A stretch of DNA of 64,000 nucleotides from assembly GCF_000478195.2 (NCBI RefSeq), contig NZ_AUZM01000006.1, positions 92,571 to 156,570 of the forward strand. Direction: 5' to 3'. This DNA comes from Lyngbya aestuarii BL J (lineage in GTDB: Bacteria; Cyanobacteriota; Cyanobacteriia; Cyanobacteriales; Microcoleaceae). This document shows positions 19,382 to 28,339 of this stretch, one piece after another. The stretch's first letter is position 1. Each line of letters starts with the position of its first letter. A program made the position numbers and the translations under genes. Below the pieces are notes generated by a model, which was not told the origin of the DNA, did no database searches, and saw only the letters and a list, made by a program, of their open reading frames with translations.

Positions 19382-20164
19382 CTACGCTACGCTTACGGGC
19401 TGTTTTTCTAGCGGCACCTCAAACCGTTCACCAGGAGTGGGGTTGAGAACACGGGTAGACAGGTTGTGACGAGCCAATAACGACCGAAAATCTTCAAGTG
19501 TTCCTACAGCTTTCAGCAGAGAAACCAATACCCCCTCATAGTTGACATCTCCACCTGCGGCAGTCGGTAACATGACTTGGGGTTTCACCCATTCCGCGAT
19601 TTGTAATGCACTCTTGGTACCTTTGATAATCGGCCCGATTAACGGTAAAGCTAAATCAATAATCGGCGTAATCACTACATCAATTGGTGCTTCTTGTTGA
19701 AGCGATTTGTCGTGGTAGCCGTGAGGTTCATAGTAGGCTTTGAAATTGGTTTCTAACTCTCGGAATAAATAACCATTTTCGACTGTTGTCGGCCCGAGGG
19801 GAGAACCTGGAACGGCTTTAATTTCAACTTGGTTATCCAAAAAATATGTCGAACCGTGTTCTAAGGCTCTGACTTGAGTAAATCCCAATTCTTGAGCGAC
19901 TTTAGCAGCACTCGGCGAACCCACAACTGGAATCGTTTTATCGAGTATTTTTAAGGTCGGAGGATGAGCATGATCTTCCAATCCCTGGGATAATACAATC
20001 AGGTCAATATTGGGAGGAGCAGGGCGAGGACTGCGTTTTTCTCCTTTGAATAGCCAAGCCTGATTCCCAAACACTAACGGCCCAACTAGCCAGGGATCAA
20101 TGAAAATTTTTTTGTTGGCGATCTCTAATAGCCAAGAGTTACTATCAAACCAAGTCAGATACAT
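19382..20164 (-). CDS. MBL-fold hydrolase-like protein
   Basis: 260 residues, cytosolic. The N-terminal YLTWFDSNSWLLEIANKKIF and FIDPWLVGP fit the UlaG-like branch of the metallo-beta-lactamase fold. The metal motif usually read HxHxDH is here SQGLEDHAH: the first two histidines are replaced while Asp-His remain. Further His residues occur in YYEPHGYHD. Similar SQGL(D/E)DHxH proteins exist, to my recollection, in other cyanobacteria and in plants, so this may be a conserved variant with altered metal binding. Substrate unknown. Confidence 0.82.
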   Translation of the reverse strand: MYLTWFDSNSWLLEIANKKIFIDPWLVGPLVFGNQAWLFKGEKRSPRPAPPNIDLIVLSQGLEDHAHPPTLKILDKTIPVVGSPSAAKVAQELGFTQVRALEHGSTYFLDNQVEIKAVPGSPLGPTTVENGYLFRELETNFKAYYEPHGYHDKSLQQEAPIDVVITPIIDLALPLIGPIIKGTKSALQIAEWVKPQVMLPTAAGGDVNYEGVLVSLLKAVGTLEDFRSLLARHNLSTRVLNPTPGERFEVPLEKQPVSVA

Positions 20165-20484
20165 CAGATTTGTTGATCAAGATACTATATTCTCTATTGT
20201 AATTAATCTTTATACTCTCTGTTGAACGCAAAGCAAAAAAGTAATTGGGATGATCTCCAGGGACGACCACGCCACAGCAGTGATTTTGTGAGTCTCACGG
20301 GTATGAAATCTCTATTTTTTTTGATACATTCAGTAGAACTACGGAGTTGAATATTTAGGCAATCGTCAAATTGTTTTTAAAAGTTCCGTAGTCTTACGGA
20401 TGACTTGAAGTTGTTTATATTTTAAACTTAGACATAATTGCTTTTTTATAAACCTCAATTTTAATTAAACAAAACTAAAAAAAT
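20165..20484. other. Intergenic gap between divergent genes
   Basis: 320 bp between the leftward MBL gene and the rightward gene at 20485. AT-rich, with no gene seen. It should hold both promoters. Confidence 0.4.
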
Positions 20485-21483
20485 ATGAACTCCTACTCTC
20501 AACAAAATTATGCTCAAAACACCAATTTAGACATCATTTATCCCGCCACCGGAACACTAGCAGGAGTGGGTTTATCGGCGACAATTGGTAATATGGGTTT
20601 AGTCGGATCATTTGGGGGCGTTGCGGTTGGTGCGTTTCCCGTTGCGGTTGCAGGTTCGGTGGTGGGTTTTGCGGTTTATGGTGCAACAGAAGCGCTCAAA
20701 AATAACGATCCTGTTGTCATTTTTTCCGTCGCTACAGGTGCAACAATTGGTGCCGGAATGTTTGGTATTTTTGGCGGAATGGGGTTAGGAATTGCGGGAA
20801 CTGCGGTGAGTATTGGCGGTGCAACAATGGGGTTGGCGGGTGGCGTTGTTGGGTTGGGGGTTTACGGTGCTTTTAAAATGGTTGAAAAAGTTGATAAAAT
20901 CATGCCAGCAGAAACGGCGATGCAAGCTTTTTCCCGCATGGAAGAACGGATAAACGATGCTTATATGGATTCGTTTTTTTATACGGAAGCGTTGCTAGAA
21001 GTTGCCGAGTTAATTAATCCCGATTTGGCTTGGGAACGGAAATTTAGAGAGTTAGAAATAGAAGAAGAATTACAACAACTGAAAGCGCAGGTTAAACCGT
21101 TACCCAAACTTGAAAACGTTAACGTACAAATAACAGTAACGGGTTGGTATGACTGGCATCCTCATCTGGATATTGCACCGAATAGTATAAAACGAGAGTT
21201 AGCGAAATTCCTTTGTATTCAAATGAAACATTCCGAAATTAAGTTAATGATTTGGAGTATTAAAGAAATCGCCGTTCAACCCTCTCCCAGAAATTATTTG
21301 GGGAAACAATACAAATCACCGAGTATTTCTAAGATTGTTGAGTTTGAGTTAAAAATTGGCTTAACGTTATCGGTTCCCGCCGATATTCTTGCATCAGAAA
21401 ACTTGAACGATATCGTCAATAAAAATCTAGATATTAATGAACTTTCTAGCTTGGTTAAGGTTGATAAATTTGCTGTGGTTTAA
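20485..21483 (+). CDS. Glycine-rich hydrophobic protein of unknown function
   Basis: 332 residues. Residues about 23-140 are a long run of glycine-spaced hydrophobic segments (GTLAGVGLSATIGNMGLVG, AVAGSVVGFAVYG, GAGMFGIFGGMGLGIAG, GATMGLAGGVVGLGVYG), the pattern of glycine-zipper membrane hairpins. Then come a charged helical region (about 150-205, with AWERKFRELEIEEELQQLKA) and a C-terminal domain with alternating strands. There is no cleavable signal peptide. I do not recognise the family. It could be a membrane-inserting or scaffold protein; no neighbour suggests a pathway. Confidence 0.75.
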   Translation: MNSYSQQNYAQNTNLDIIYPATGTLAGVGLSATIGNMGLVGSFGGVAVGAFPVAVAGSVVGFAVYGATEALKNNDPVVIFSVATGATIGAGMFGIFGGMGLGIAGTAVSIGGATMGLAGGVVGLGVYGAFKMVEKVDKIMPAETAMQAFSRMEERINDAYMDSFFYTEALLEVAELINPDLAWERKFRELEIEEELQQLKAQVKPLPKLENVNVQITVTGWYDWHPHLDIAPNSIKRELAKFLCIQMKHSEIKLMIWSIKEIAVQPSPRNYLGKQYKSPSISKIVEFELKIGLTLSVPADILASENLNDIVNKNLDINELSSLVKVDKFAVV

Positions 21484-21500
21484 GTCTAATGTTATCAATA

Positions 21501-22145
21501 TTATCGAGAAATTATCGCTTCGACTTCTTCTAATGCTTGAAAACTGCCAACTTGCCAAGAACGTTCCACCGCAGTAGAAACAATTTCAGAAATGGCAATA
21601 TTGGGAAAATTGGGGCTGGTTTCCGATAAAATATATGTAGCGTTTTCAAATAGATAAATTCCGAGTATACCCCGATTAAAAATCCAGAGTTCGGGAACTT
21701 CTAGGGCTTCATAAGCCGCCAAAGTTGTTTGGGAAGTGACATCAATTTCTATTGCTAAATCTGGGGGCGGATCATTCGGTTCAAGTCGCCGACGGTTAAT
21801 CATTTGTTGATAGTTTTGGATGTAAAAACAGGCATCGGGTTCAACTCCGGCTATTCCTTCTTTTTTAAACGTCGTTGAACCAAAAGATTCGTATCGTTTA
21901 CCCAGTGATTTTAACACCATTTTGACAATATCAGAAATTAAATCTGTTGAAAGTTCCTGTTCGGCTAAAGGAACCATAATTTCTAAAGTGTTGTGACTAT
22001 AAACAATTCTCGAAGATCGCTTTTCTCCGAGTTCTTTTAAAATCGCTTCAAATTCCTGCCAATTGACGTTAGGAATTGTGACTACACTTCCGGGGGAAAA
22101 GTGCATTTGACTGATGGGTTTAACAATAGGAGTTGTTACCGTCAT
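21501..22145 (-). CDS. Uma2-family (DUF820) endonuclease-like protein
   Basis: 214 residues of the PD-(D/E)XK-fold Uma2/DUF820 family, which is strongly expanded in cyanobacteria. Visible landmarks are WQEFEAILKELGEKRSSRIV near the start, GVEPDACFYIQN and the nuclease-like core PPPDLAIEIDVTSQT, then YEALEVPELWIF and a closing tail. The predicted fold is nuclease-like but the biological role of the family is not established. It lies 18 bp from the convergent gene at 20485 and 27 bp after the leftward exporter gene, so it may be co-transcribed with that gene. Confidence 0.92.
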   Translation of the reverse strand: MTVTTPIVKPISQMHFSPGSVVTIPNVNWQEFEAILKELGEKRSSRIVYSHNTLEIMVPLAEQELSTDLISDIVKMVLKSLGKRYESFGSTTFKKEGIAGVEPDACFYIQNYQQMINRRRLEPNDPPPDLAIEIDVTSQTTLAAYEALEVPELWIFNRGILGIYLFENATYILSETSPNFPNIAISEIVSTAVERSWQVGSFQALEEVEAIISR

Positions 22146-22172
22146 TTTTAAAACCTGTCTATTTATCCTACT

Positions 22173-23447
22173 TTATTTTAACTCAAATTTAAAAAATAAT
22201 AACCGGGGAATCGCCAAACCGACGGGAATTGCTAACGTCATTAATACCGCTTTACTCGCAGCAACAACAGTATTAATTAACAAAGATAATTCGGTTTCAG
22301 TTCCCAAGGCTAAAATCTGAGTTAAACCGCTAATTGAGCGAAAAATAAATACACCCGGAATCATTCCCACAACCGCCCCAAATGCGATCGCAGCAGAAGG
22401 CGCTTGATAGCGACGGGAGAAATAAACCGTCATTAAACCCACTAAAGTTGAAGCAATTAAATTGCCCCAAACTATTCCTAAATCTAAATTTAAACATATT
22501 TCTCTCATTCCATGACCTAGCATTCCACACAATACACAAGCGGCTAATATTTTCTGAGGAACGTTGAAAACCAGTGCAAAACCCATTGCAACTAACCCCG
22601 CAAAAAACATATCTTCAGCCAGGGGTAAACGAACGCTTTTACTACTGGCAGAAATTAACGTTTCTGTCGCACTTGCAGCGAGTAATAACCCAAATGCGAT
22701 TGAACTCAAAGTAACACAACTTAAACCCAAACGGGCGATGCCAATAGTAATATGATTTTCTAACAAATCTAATACCGCATTAATTAAATGAACCCCCGGT
22801 ATCAACATCAACGAAGGAACAATTAAACATAATTCCGGTGTCGAACCCCAACCCAAGCGCACCGCCACGCCGCCAATACATCCGCCCACAAACGCCGCTA
22901 AAAATGAGATTAAAAAAGGATTTAGTTTGCGTTTTCCCAACTGTTGACGCAAGACAACTCCCAGGGCAGTTGCAATACCAACAATAAAAAATGTTAGCCA
23001 GTCCGCCCCAAAAAGTTTCGCCAAACTTCCCGAGGTTATCCCCAACATTAAAATCAACAACCAAGGGTGATAATGAGGCAAGCCAGCATCAATTTTTTCT
23101 AATTCTTCAACGGCTTCTTTGGGCGTGATTTTCTCTTTTTTAATGGCATTAATAACTTGATAGACGCGAGTAATGACAGCCATATTAATATTCATCGCCG
23201 GAACACTGCGACTAAAACGAGAAATAAAACGATTTTCGACTTGTGCGGTTAACGTTAAAACTTTGTAGTCTACAAACAGACGAACAGGCCAACCAAATAC
23301 ATCCGCAAGTTGATAAACGGCTTGATGAACCCGACCCGTCGCCGCACTATTTTGTAATAACAACCGACCCGCTAATAGAATGAGATGAAATTTTTCTTCA
23401 ATCCCTGCTTTTTCGGGAGATTTGAGAGAGTCTGTATCAAGATTCAT
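22173..23447 (-). CDS. Threonine/serine exporter family (ThrE-like) membrane protein
   Basis: 424 residues from the ATG at 23447; an upstream in-frame TTG (23453) is less likely. The N-terminal cytosolic part (KFHLILLAGRLLLQNSAATG, RVHQAVYQLADVFGWPV) matches the ThrE (DUF1212) domain. About ten hydrophobic segments follow, including SLAKLFGADWLTFFIVGIAT, FLAAFVGGCIGG, LCLIVPSLMLIPGVHLINAV and VGMIPGVFIFRSISG, covering both the ThrE and ThrE_2 halves in one chain. Family members export Thr/Ser in Corynebacterium; the substrate here is inferred only. Confidence 0.9.
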   Translation of the reverse strand: MNLDTDSLKSPEKAGIEEKFHLILLAGRLLLQNSAATGRVHQAVYQLADVFGWPVRLFVDYKVLTLTAQVENRFISRFSRSVPAMNINMAVITRVYQVINAIKKEKITPKEAVEELEKIDAGLPHYHPWLLILMLGITSGSLAKLFGADWLTFFIVGIATALGVVLRQQLGKRKLNPFLISFLAAFVGGCIGGVAVRLGWGSTPELCLIVPSLMLIPGVHLINAVLDLLENHITIGIARLGLSCVTLSSIAFGLLLAASATETLISASSKSVRLPLAEDMFFAGLVAMGFALVFNVPQKILAACVLCGMLGHGMREICLNLDLGIVWGNLIASTLVGLMTVYFSRRYQAPSAAIAFGAVVGMIPGVFIFRSISGLTQILALGTETELSLLINTVVAASKAVLMTLAIPVGLAIPRLLFFKFELK

Positions 23448-23515
23448 CGGCAAAATATCAGAAACTTCAACGATTAAAAGCTGTTAAAAGTTGGGAATTT
23501 ATGGTAGAATTAATA

Positions 23516-24220
23516 TCAGGCTAAATAATCTAACCAGGTGGCTATAATATCGGGTGAACCGTACCATTTTCCAGGCGATCGCGGAGAATGCCAAACCCCC
23601 TCTAAAGTGATATTTTCAGCCCCTTCTAAATGTGCCGCTTCTACAGGTGTAATTCCATCTCCCCAAGTTTCTCCTTGACCAATGGTAAGCTGATAACTAT
23701 TGTAAGGGAGCCAAGTTTTAAAGGTTCGTTGACCATAAACCGCTTTACCCGCAATACAAACATAACGCACCTGAGAATAAAAAGCACCTGGATAGTTATT
23801 TTTAACAAAGTCTAGATTCTTTTTAGTCCACCTTTCTTGACTAATGTGAGGCGTTCCTAGTGTAATTAAAGTATTGACAACGGGATACATATTCCACAAA
23901 CCAATCATTTTTTCTGTGACATCACCATGCACAATATAAGGTTTTTCACCGATAAAAATTCTAGCGATCCATCCTCCAGCAGAATGTCCGACGAGATTAA
24001 TTTGAGTAAGTGAATATTGATCTAAAACCTGTTTAACTGTTGTCTTTATTTTCTGCAAAATTGGCACCATCGAACGTCCGCCAATGGTCTGAAACCAATC
24101 TCGTTTACGCAGAGGAACCACAACCGTTGGAATTCCCTGTTGGTTGAGATATTGTGCTAAGAGATAGTAATCTTCAGCACCCGCAAAAAAACCCGGTAAA
24201 ATGACAGTGGGTAATGGCAT
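23516..24220 (-). CDS. Alpha/beta-hydrolase, lipase-like
   Basis: 234 residues. It opens with PTVILPGFFAGAEDYYLLAQ and carries the nucleophile elbow GHSAGG. An Asp (WGDGITPVEAA) and a late His (VWHSPRSPG) sit where the remainder of the catalytic triad is expected. This is a typical lipase/acylhydrolase arrangement. There is no signal peptide, so it probably acts in the cytosol or at a membrane face. The substrate is unknown. Confidence 0.88.
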   Translation of the reverse strand: MPLPTVILPGFFAGAEDYYLLAQYLNQQGIPTVVVPLRKRDWFQTIGGRSMVPILQKIKTTVKQVLDQYSLTQINLVGHSAGGWIARIFIGEKPYIVHGDVTEKMIGLWNMYPVVNTLITLGTPHISQERWTKKNLDFVKNNYPGAFYSQVRYVCIAGKAVYGQRTFKTWLPYNSYQLTIGQGETWGDGITPVEAAHLEGAENITLEGVWHSPRSPGKWYGSPDIIATWLDYLA

Positions 24221-24377
24221 TCTGATTTTTGATAGATAAGATAGAACGGTTTGACAGCTATTGAAATTTTAGCGGGATTTCCAAAAAGTGTAAACTTATC
24301 GATCAAAAAAACCCAGACTAAAAAACTGAGGAATTCGTAGATGATAAATTGTATCAAGTGATTCACTTTTTCAGGTT

Positions 24378-24566
24378 TTACCATTTGATAAAACGCTGAC
24401 TCAACGCCAACAGTGATACCGCAAATAAACCTGTAAAATAAGACGGTTCAGGAATCTTTGCAGTATTGGTAACTGTAACATTCTCATCTCGTTGATCACC
24501 AACCGTATTTATATACTCTAAAGCATCTTGATCATTGAGAATATAAGCTCGTAAAAAATGCGACAA
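24378..24566 (-). pseudogene. Remnant of a PEP-CTERM protein
   Basis: The frame ends with KIPEPSYFTGLFAVSLLALS followed by a basic tip, an exosortase-type PEP-CTERM sorting tail (PEP motif, membrane segment, basic end). Upstream only about 35 residues (NDQDALEYINTVGDQRDENV) remain in frame, with no ATG start. A short ATG frame (MNQQQITLFNPVSVVAFF) lies upstream in a different frame. The bulk of the original exported protein is missing, so this looks like a degraded gene end. Confidence 0.55.
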
Positions 24567-24747
24567 CAGAAACGGGGTTAAAAAGCGTGATTTGTTGTTG
24601 ATTCATCTGAGTTAAACCAAAAGTTATGCAATCAAGTTTTCAGGTGAATTAATCTGATCTAAAAAGAATTCTTATTAGATCCGCAATCTTTGTATTCAGT
24701 CAAGCGATCGCTATCCTTATGTTACGGGTTAATTTGGAGATTGATCT

Positions 24748-25674
24748 TTAAATTTTCGGATCTCCCTCGTAGGTAATCCGATCCGATTTATAACTCGGTG
24801 GTTCTACATGAATTACAGTTCTAACCGGACTAAAATGTTTTTCGAGTTGAGCTTCTACTTGTTCGGTAATTTGGTGAGCATTCTTGACGTCATCCGCTTC
24901 AACAATCATGTGCATTTCAATAAAAATCTGACGACCGATAACCCCCCGAGAAGCAATATCATGACAATTAACAACACCTGGAACTCTCATTGCTAATGCT
25001 CGAATTTTTTCCGGTGGAATTGCCACCCGATCCGTTAACCAAGGTAAATTTTCTTTGAGAATTTCCCAAGCACTATGAAACACTAAAACCGCCACGGGAA
25101 ACGCCATCACCACATCTAAAGCTTCCAGTTGAGGAAAGTTCCATTTCCGACCTAACCACACTCCAATTAATCCAGCAATTACCATTAAAGTTGTCCAAAT
25201 ATCGCTCATGGTATGCTTGGCATCCGCCACCAATAAGGCGCTTCCCAAACGTTGACCCATGTAACGTTCGTAGTAGGCAACAAAAATGTTAATTCCGAGT
25301 ACAATTAACAAAATCCAAAGTTGAACCGAAGAAATGTTGATCGTATTTCCACCGCCAAAAATACGTTCAATTGCACCCGTGAGAATTTCAAAACTCGCAA
25401 TACATAGAAAAACTGTCACCGCCAAAGCACCCAAAGCGTCAAATTTTTGATGTCCGTAAGGATATTCGCGATCGGGTTCGGGAGAAGCAAATTGATTCGC
25501 CACTAAACCAATAATATTATTGGCTCCATCTGTTACACTATGTAACGCATCAGCTAGTAAACTTAGAGAGCCAGTCAGTAACCCTAAAGTGGCTTTAATC
25601 CCCATAACGACCACATTCAGTATGAGCGTGAGAATGAGAACTTTGCGAATTTTTGGACGATTATCAATAACCAT
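24748..25674 (-). CDS. Cation diffusion facilitator (CDF) transporter
   Basis: 308 residues with about six membrane segments. The paired metal-site motifs are present: SLLADALHSVTDGANN in the second segment and LLVADAKHTMSDIW in the fifth. The C-terminal cytosolic domain (IEMHMIVEADDVKNAHQI, VIHVEPPS) is the ferredoxin-like CDF dimer domain. CDF proteins export divalent metals (Zn, Mn, Fe, Co) in exchange for protons. The second motif has HxxxD rather than DxxxD, a feature linked to zinc preference, but the substrate is not proven. It stands alone. Confidence 0.93.
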   Translation of the reverse strand: MVIDNRPKIRKVLILTLILNVVVMGIKATLGLLTGSLSLLADALHSVTDGANNIIGLVANQFASPEPDREYPYGHQKFDALGALAVTVFLCIASFEILTGAIERIFGGGNTINISSVQLWILLIVLGINIFVAYYERYMGQRLGSALLVADAKHTMSDIWTTLMVIAGLIGVWLGRKWNFPQLEALDVVMAFPVAVLVFHSAWEILKENLPWLTDRVAIPPEKIRALAMRVPGVVNCHDIASRGVIGRQIFIEMHMIVEADDVKNAHQITEQVEAQLEKHFSPVRTVIHVEPPSYKSDRITYEGDPKI

Positions 25675-26322
25675 AAGATCTCTTTTCTGTCAATAATTTT
25701 GGATATATCTCTAGTTTATACAACTAATAGCAACTAGAGCGACTTTTCAGAAAATAGCTTTGATGATTTTTAAGAATTTTTCTCAACAATTAATAAGACG
25801 AATTGATTAATATTTAGTGAGCCTAAAATTTAAAAAAGTTGAAATTAACCGATTAGAAAGGGATTATTTCCAACGAATAACATTCTTTGCTGGGTATTTC
25901 TCAGTCCTTTACTTGCAAATATTATCTGTAACTCTATCTATAACTTGCCTTGAGTTTTCAGTCAGTCATAGATTTTTGAGGAAATTGGACGAAACTAATC
26001 CGCTTGATGAACGTCTAGCCGATCACGTCTGTTGTATCCACAGCCCCCAATTCTACTTTTTTCGCTAATTAGTCCGGAATTTATTCCATGACACCTGCAC
26101 AAACACATAGAGACCAACGAGTGTGACGAAATAGGGGAGGGTGGTTCCTCCCTCTTTCTAATCTCTAAGCGCTCAAACCGTTATAGATTAACGGATATAA
26201 CTCGGCTAGTCCAGGGTAATTATCATCAGGATTTCGATGCAGTTGAGAAATAAAACAACATCTATCACTCAATCTGAAATCGAATACTATAACACTATTT
26301 ATCGATTGGAATAGAGCTAGAA
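25675..26322. other. Intergenic gap with weak terminator
   Basis: About 650 bp upstream of the RTX gene. An 83-codon frame at 25817-26068 has no recognisable family and unusual composition. At 26135-26157 GGGAGG, loop GTGGTT, CCTCCC and a short T-rich tail form a weak rightward terminator. Nothing else is identified; it may hold decayed mobile DNA. Confidence 0.4.
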
Positions 26323-27345
26323 ATGTTCAATATTTTTGATAACGTTCTGAATTTTTTTAAAGGGAATTGGCCTGTATTTGAACCCCTAGTTAAAGTTCTA
26401 TTCCCCGCTTATACTCCATTAATTAATGCAGCAGAACCTATTGCAGATTTACTGATCAAGACTTTATTTTCTCAAGAAAAAACTGAATTTAATTCAAGTC
26501 AACTCATTAAAACTGAACCCGAAATTCTTGAGATTCAGAGTGATTCTGATTTTCTCAGTGATTACCAAACTCGGATGAATCGTTCTATCGATTCTATCGA
26601 TTCCTCGAAATTATTTTTACTGACTAATGAAGCCGATATTTTAGCGCCTGCGGGTCTGGAAATGGAACCTCCCGCAACGGGTGAATTCAAACCCGAGTGG
26701 ACCGCAGAATATCCGGGTGGAATTTTAGCTTTAGAGGGTGATGATTTCCTAATGGCTTCTGTTGAGATGGATGTAATAAATGGAAATATGGGTGATGATA
26801 CAGTCGCTGGTTTAGGGGGTGATGATGTTCTCCGAGGGGGTAAGGGAAATGACATCATGGGAGGGGATTTAGGTAACGATTTAATCAATGGAAATCGAGG
26901 AAATGATCAAATTTGGGGGGGTGTTGGTGATGATATTGTCCGAGGGGGTAAAGATAGCGATACTTTGCATGGAGGTGAAGGAAACGATCTCTTAATTGGA
27001 GATTTAGGGATTGATATTTTAACCGGAGATGAAGGTGCAGATCAATTTGTTCTTGCAGGAACTAATACTGAAGCTGATGTGATTACGGATTTAAACACCG
27101 CAGAAGGGGATCAGATTTTAATTGTTGCGAATTTTGGGGGTGAGAATATTACGGTGAGTTCCTTTGATTCTACTAATATTACCTCAAATCTTCCGATTGA
27201 TGTTGATAATATTAAAGGCACTCTCATTCAAGAAACACAAACCGGAAATGTTTTAGGAATTGTGACTGATATCACTGACATCGAACAGGTAAAAAATGCA
27301 ATCACTTTTGTAAATCCCGATGACCCAATGTTAATGCTTGGTTAA
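26323..27345 (+). CDS. RTX (hemolysin-type) calcium-binding repeat protein
   Basis: 340 residues, acidic. The first 140 residues have no recognised domain. From about residue 150 to 240 come at least seven nonapeptide repeats of the GGxGxDxUx type (GLGGDDVLRGGKGNDIMGG, GNDLINGNRGNDQIWGG, GGEGNDLLIG), which bind Ca2+ in a beta-roll. The closing domain GADQFVLAGTNTEADVITDL is typical of cyanobacterial RTX proteins. Such proteins leave the cell through type I secretion and lack a cleavable signal, as here. No type I exporter genes are adjacent. Confidence 0.92.
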   Translation: MFNIFDNVLNFFKGNWPVFEPLVKVLFPAYTPLINAAEPIADLLIKTLFSQEKTEFNSSQLIKTEPEILEIQSDSDFLSDYQTRMNRSIDSIDSSKLFLLTNEADILAPAGLEMEPPATGEFKPEWTAEYPGGILALEGDDFLMASVEMDVINGNMGDDTVAGLGGDDVLRGGKGNDIMGGDLGNDLINGNRGNDQIWGGVGDDIVRGGKDSDTLHGGEGNDLLIGDLGIDILTGDEGADQFVLAGTNTEADVITDLNTAEGDQILIVANFGGENITVSSFDSTNITSNLPIDVDNIKGTLIQETQTGNVLGIVTDITDIEQVKNAITFVNPDDPMLMLG

Positions 27346-27527
27346 GCTGCCGGATCTGATCGCCTCCCCGCTGTAAACCTGACTCAAATACTCCCAAAAA
27401 CTGCATAAGTGTTGTGGCGTGAGACATATGTAAAAGTAGAGTCGTAAAACGCTCAACCTGATTATCTTTCTATTAATTTGAGGCTGTAGTTTGTGGGGTA
27501 AGCGTTCTACCCTGGAGGTGCTCCAAA

Positions 27528-27671
27528 ATGCAAGTAAGATGGAAAAAACTAATTACTAAAACCTTGATTTGGCTACTTGCTGAACTCTTACTCAACTTGA
27601 TTGGACTGGACGACTTGGCTGACTACAGTGAGTTTCTTTTCGAGAGAAATGTGATTATTCTCAAAGCTTAA
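27528..27671 (+). CDS. Small protein, 47 residues
   Basis: ATG at 27528 follows a good GGAGGTG ribosome binding site. The product starts MQVRWKKLITKTLIWLLAEL, then has LLNLIGLDDLADYSEFLFER and ends VIILKA: a basic start, one amphipathic or membrane helix and an acidic middle. A perfect 8-bp hairpin with a T tail lies 10 bp after the stop. The strong site, clean terminator and structured composition support a real gene. I believe similar small proteins occur in other cyanobacteria, but I cannot name a family. Confidence 0.72.
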   Translation: MQVRWKKLITKTLIWLLAELLLNLIGLDDLADYSEFLFERNVIILKA

Positions 27672-27680
27672 TAAAAATAG

Positions 27681-27716
27681 GTAGACATCAATTTGCGATC
27701 ATTAATGTCTACTTTT
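27681..27716 (+). terminator. Intrinsic terminator after the 47-residue gene
   Basis: GTAGACAT and ATGTCTAC form a perfect 8-bp stem around a 16-nt loop, followed by TTTT. It starts 10 bp after the stop of the small gene on the same strand. Confidence 0.7.
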
Positions 27717-28339
27717 ATATTATAAATGATATTTCTAATGAGTTGGTCACACTCACTTTAGATTTGGCATTGACGACAACTTTTGAACTTAAAATTAGAT
27801 CAATTAATGAAGTCGTCCATTGTTGGTGGCTCTTAGCATTCGTTTACTAATCTTAAATCACTTTATTTAAAATCGCAACCCTAGAATTAAAATTCAACTG
27901 AGTTTTCAGAAATAAGATGGATTTTTGGAGGATTTCTTGTATAAATTACTGCACAAATACAAAAAAGAGACTGGAAACATTTTCCAAATCTCTTTGAGTC
28001 TATCTACTCCACATTATTGAGACAAATGAGAGCTTTGCGACTTAAACCCTTTGATGTTTCTAGTATGGCTAATTTTCGGCTTCACTAACATACATAAACT
28101 TAGTCTCTTAAAACAAACTCTAATCAAAAATTTTTACACAAACTTTAAAAACCTATTCTCAACTTTTACAAAAAAGTCTTGACTTCAAAAAATTTTCACC
28201 AAGCTGCTTGACAAAATCTTAATCAAACTGCCTTCAATCTAAAAAGTATCCCAACTTTTTCACAAGTTTCAGATTTCTCCACTTTTGTCAACTCAGAAAG
28301 TTATGCAATATTAAAAAAATCCGATATAAACCCCCTCAC
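27717..28339. other. AT-rich intergenic gap
   Basis: About 620 bp before the end of panB. Several A/T tracts and a weak inverted pair (AAAGAGACTGGAAA / TTTCCAAATCTCTTT, about 27962-27997) are present, but no frame, RNA gene or mobile-element end can be supported. Confidence 0.4.

Noticed and set aside
24157..24384. 75-codon leftward frame between the lipase-like gene and the PEP-CTERM remnant
   Set aside because: Overlaps the start of the lipase-like gene out of frame and has no family features; likely chance in AT-rich DNA.
25817..26068. 83-codon rightward frame followed by a weak hairpin
   Set aside because: No recognisable domain, odd composition, GTG start without a clear ribosome site; the hairpin is poor.
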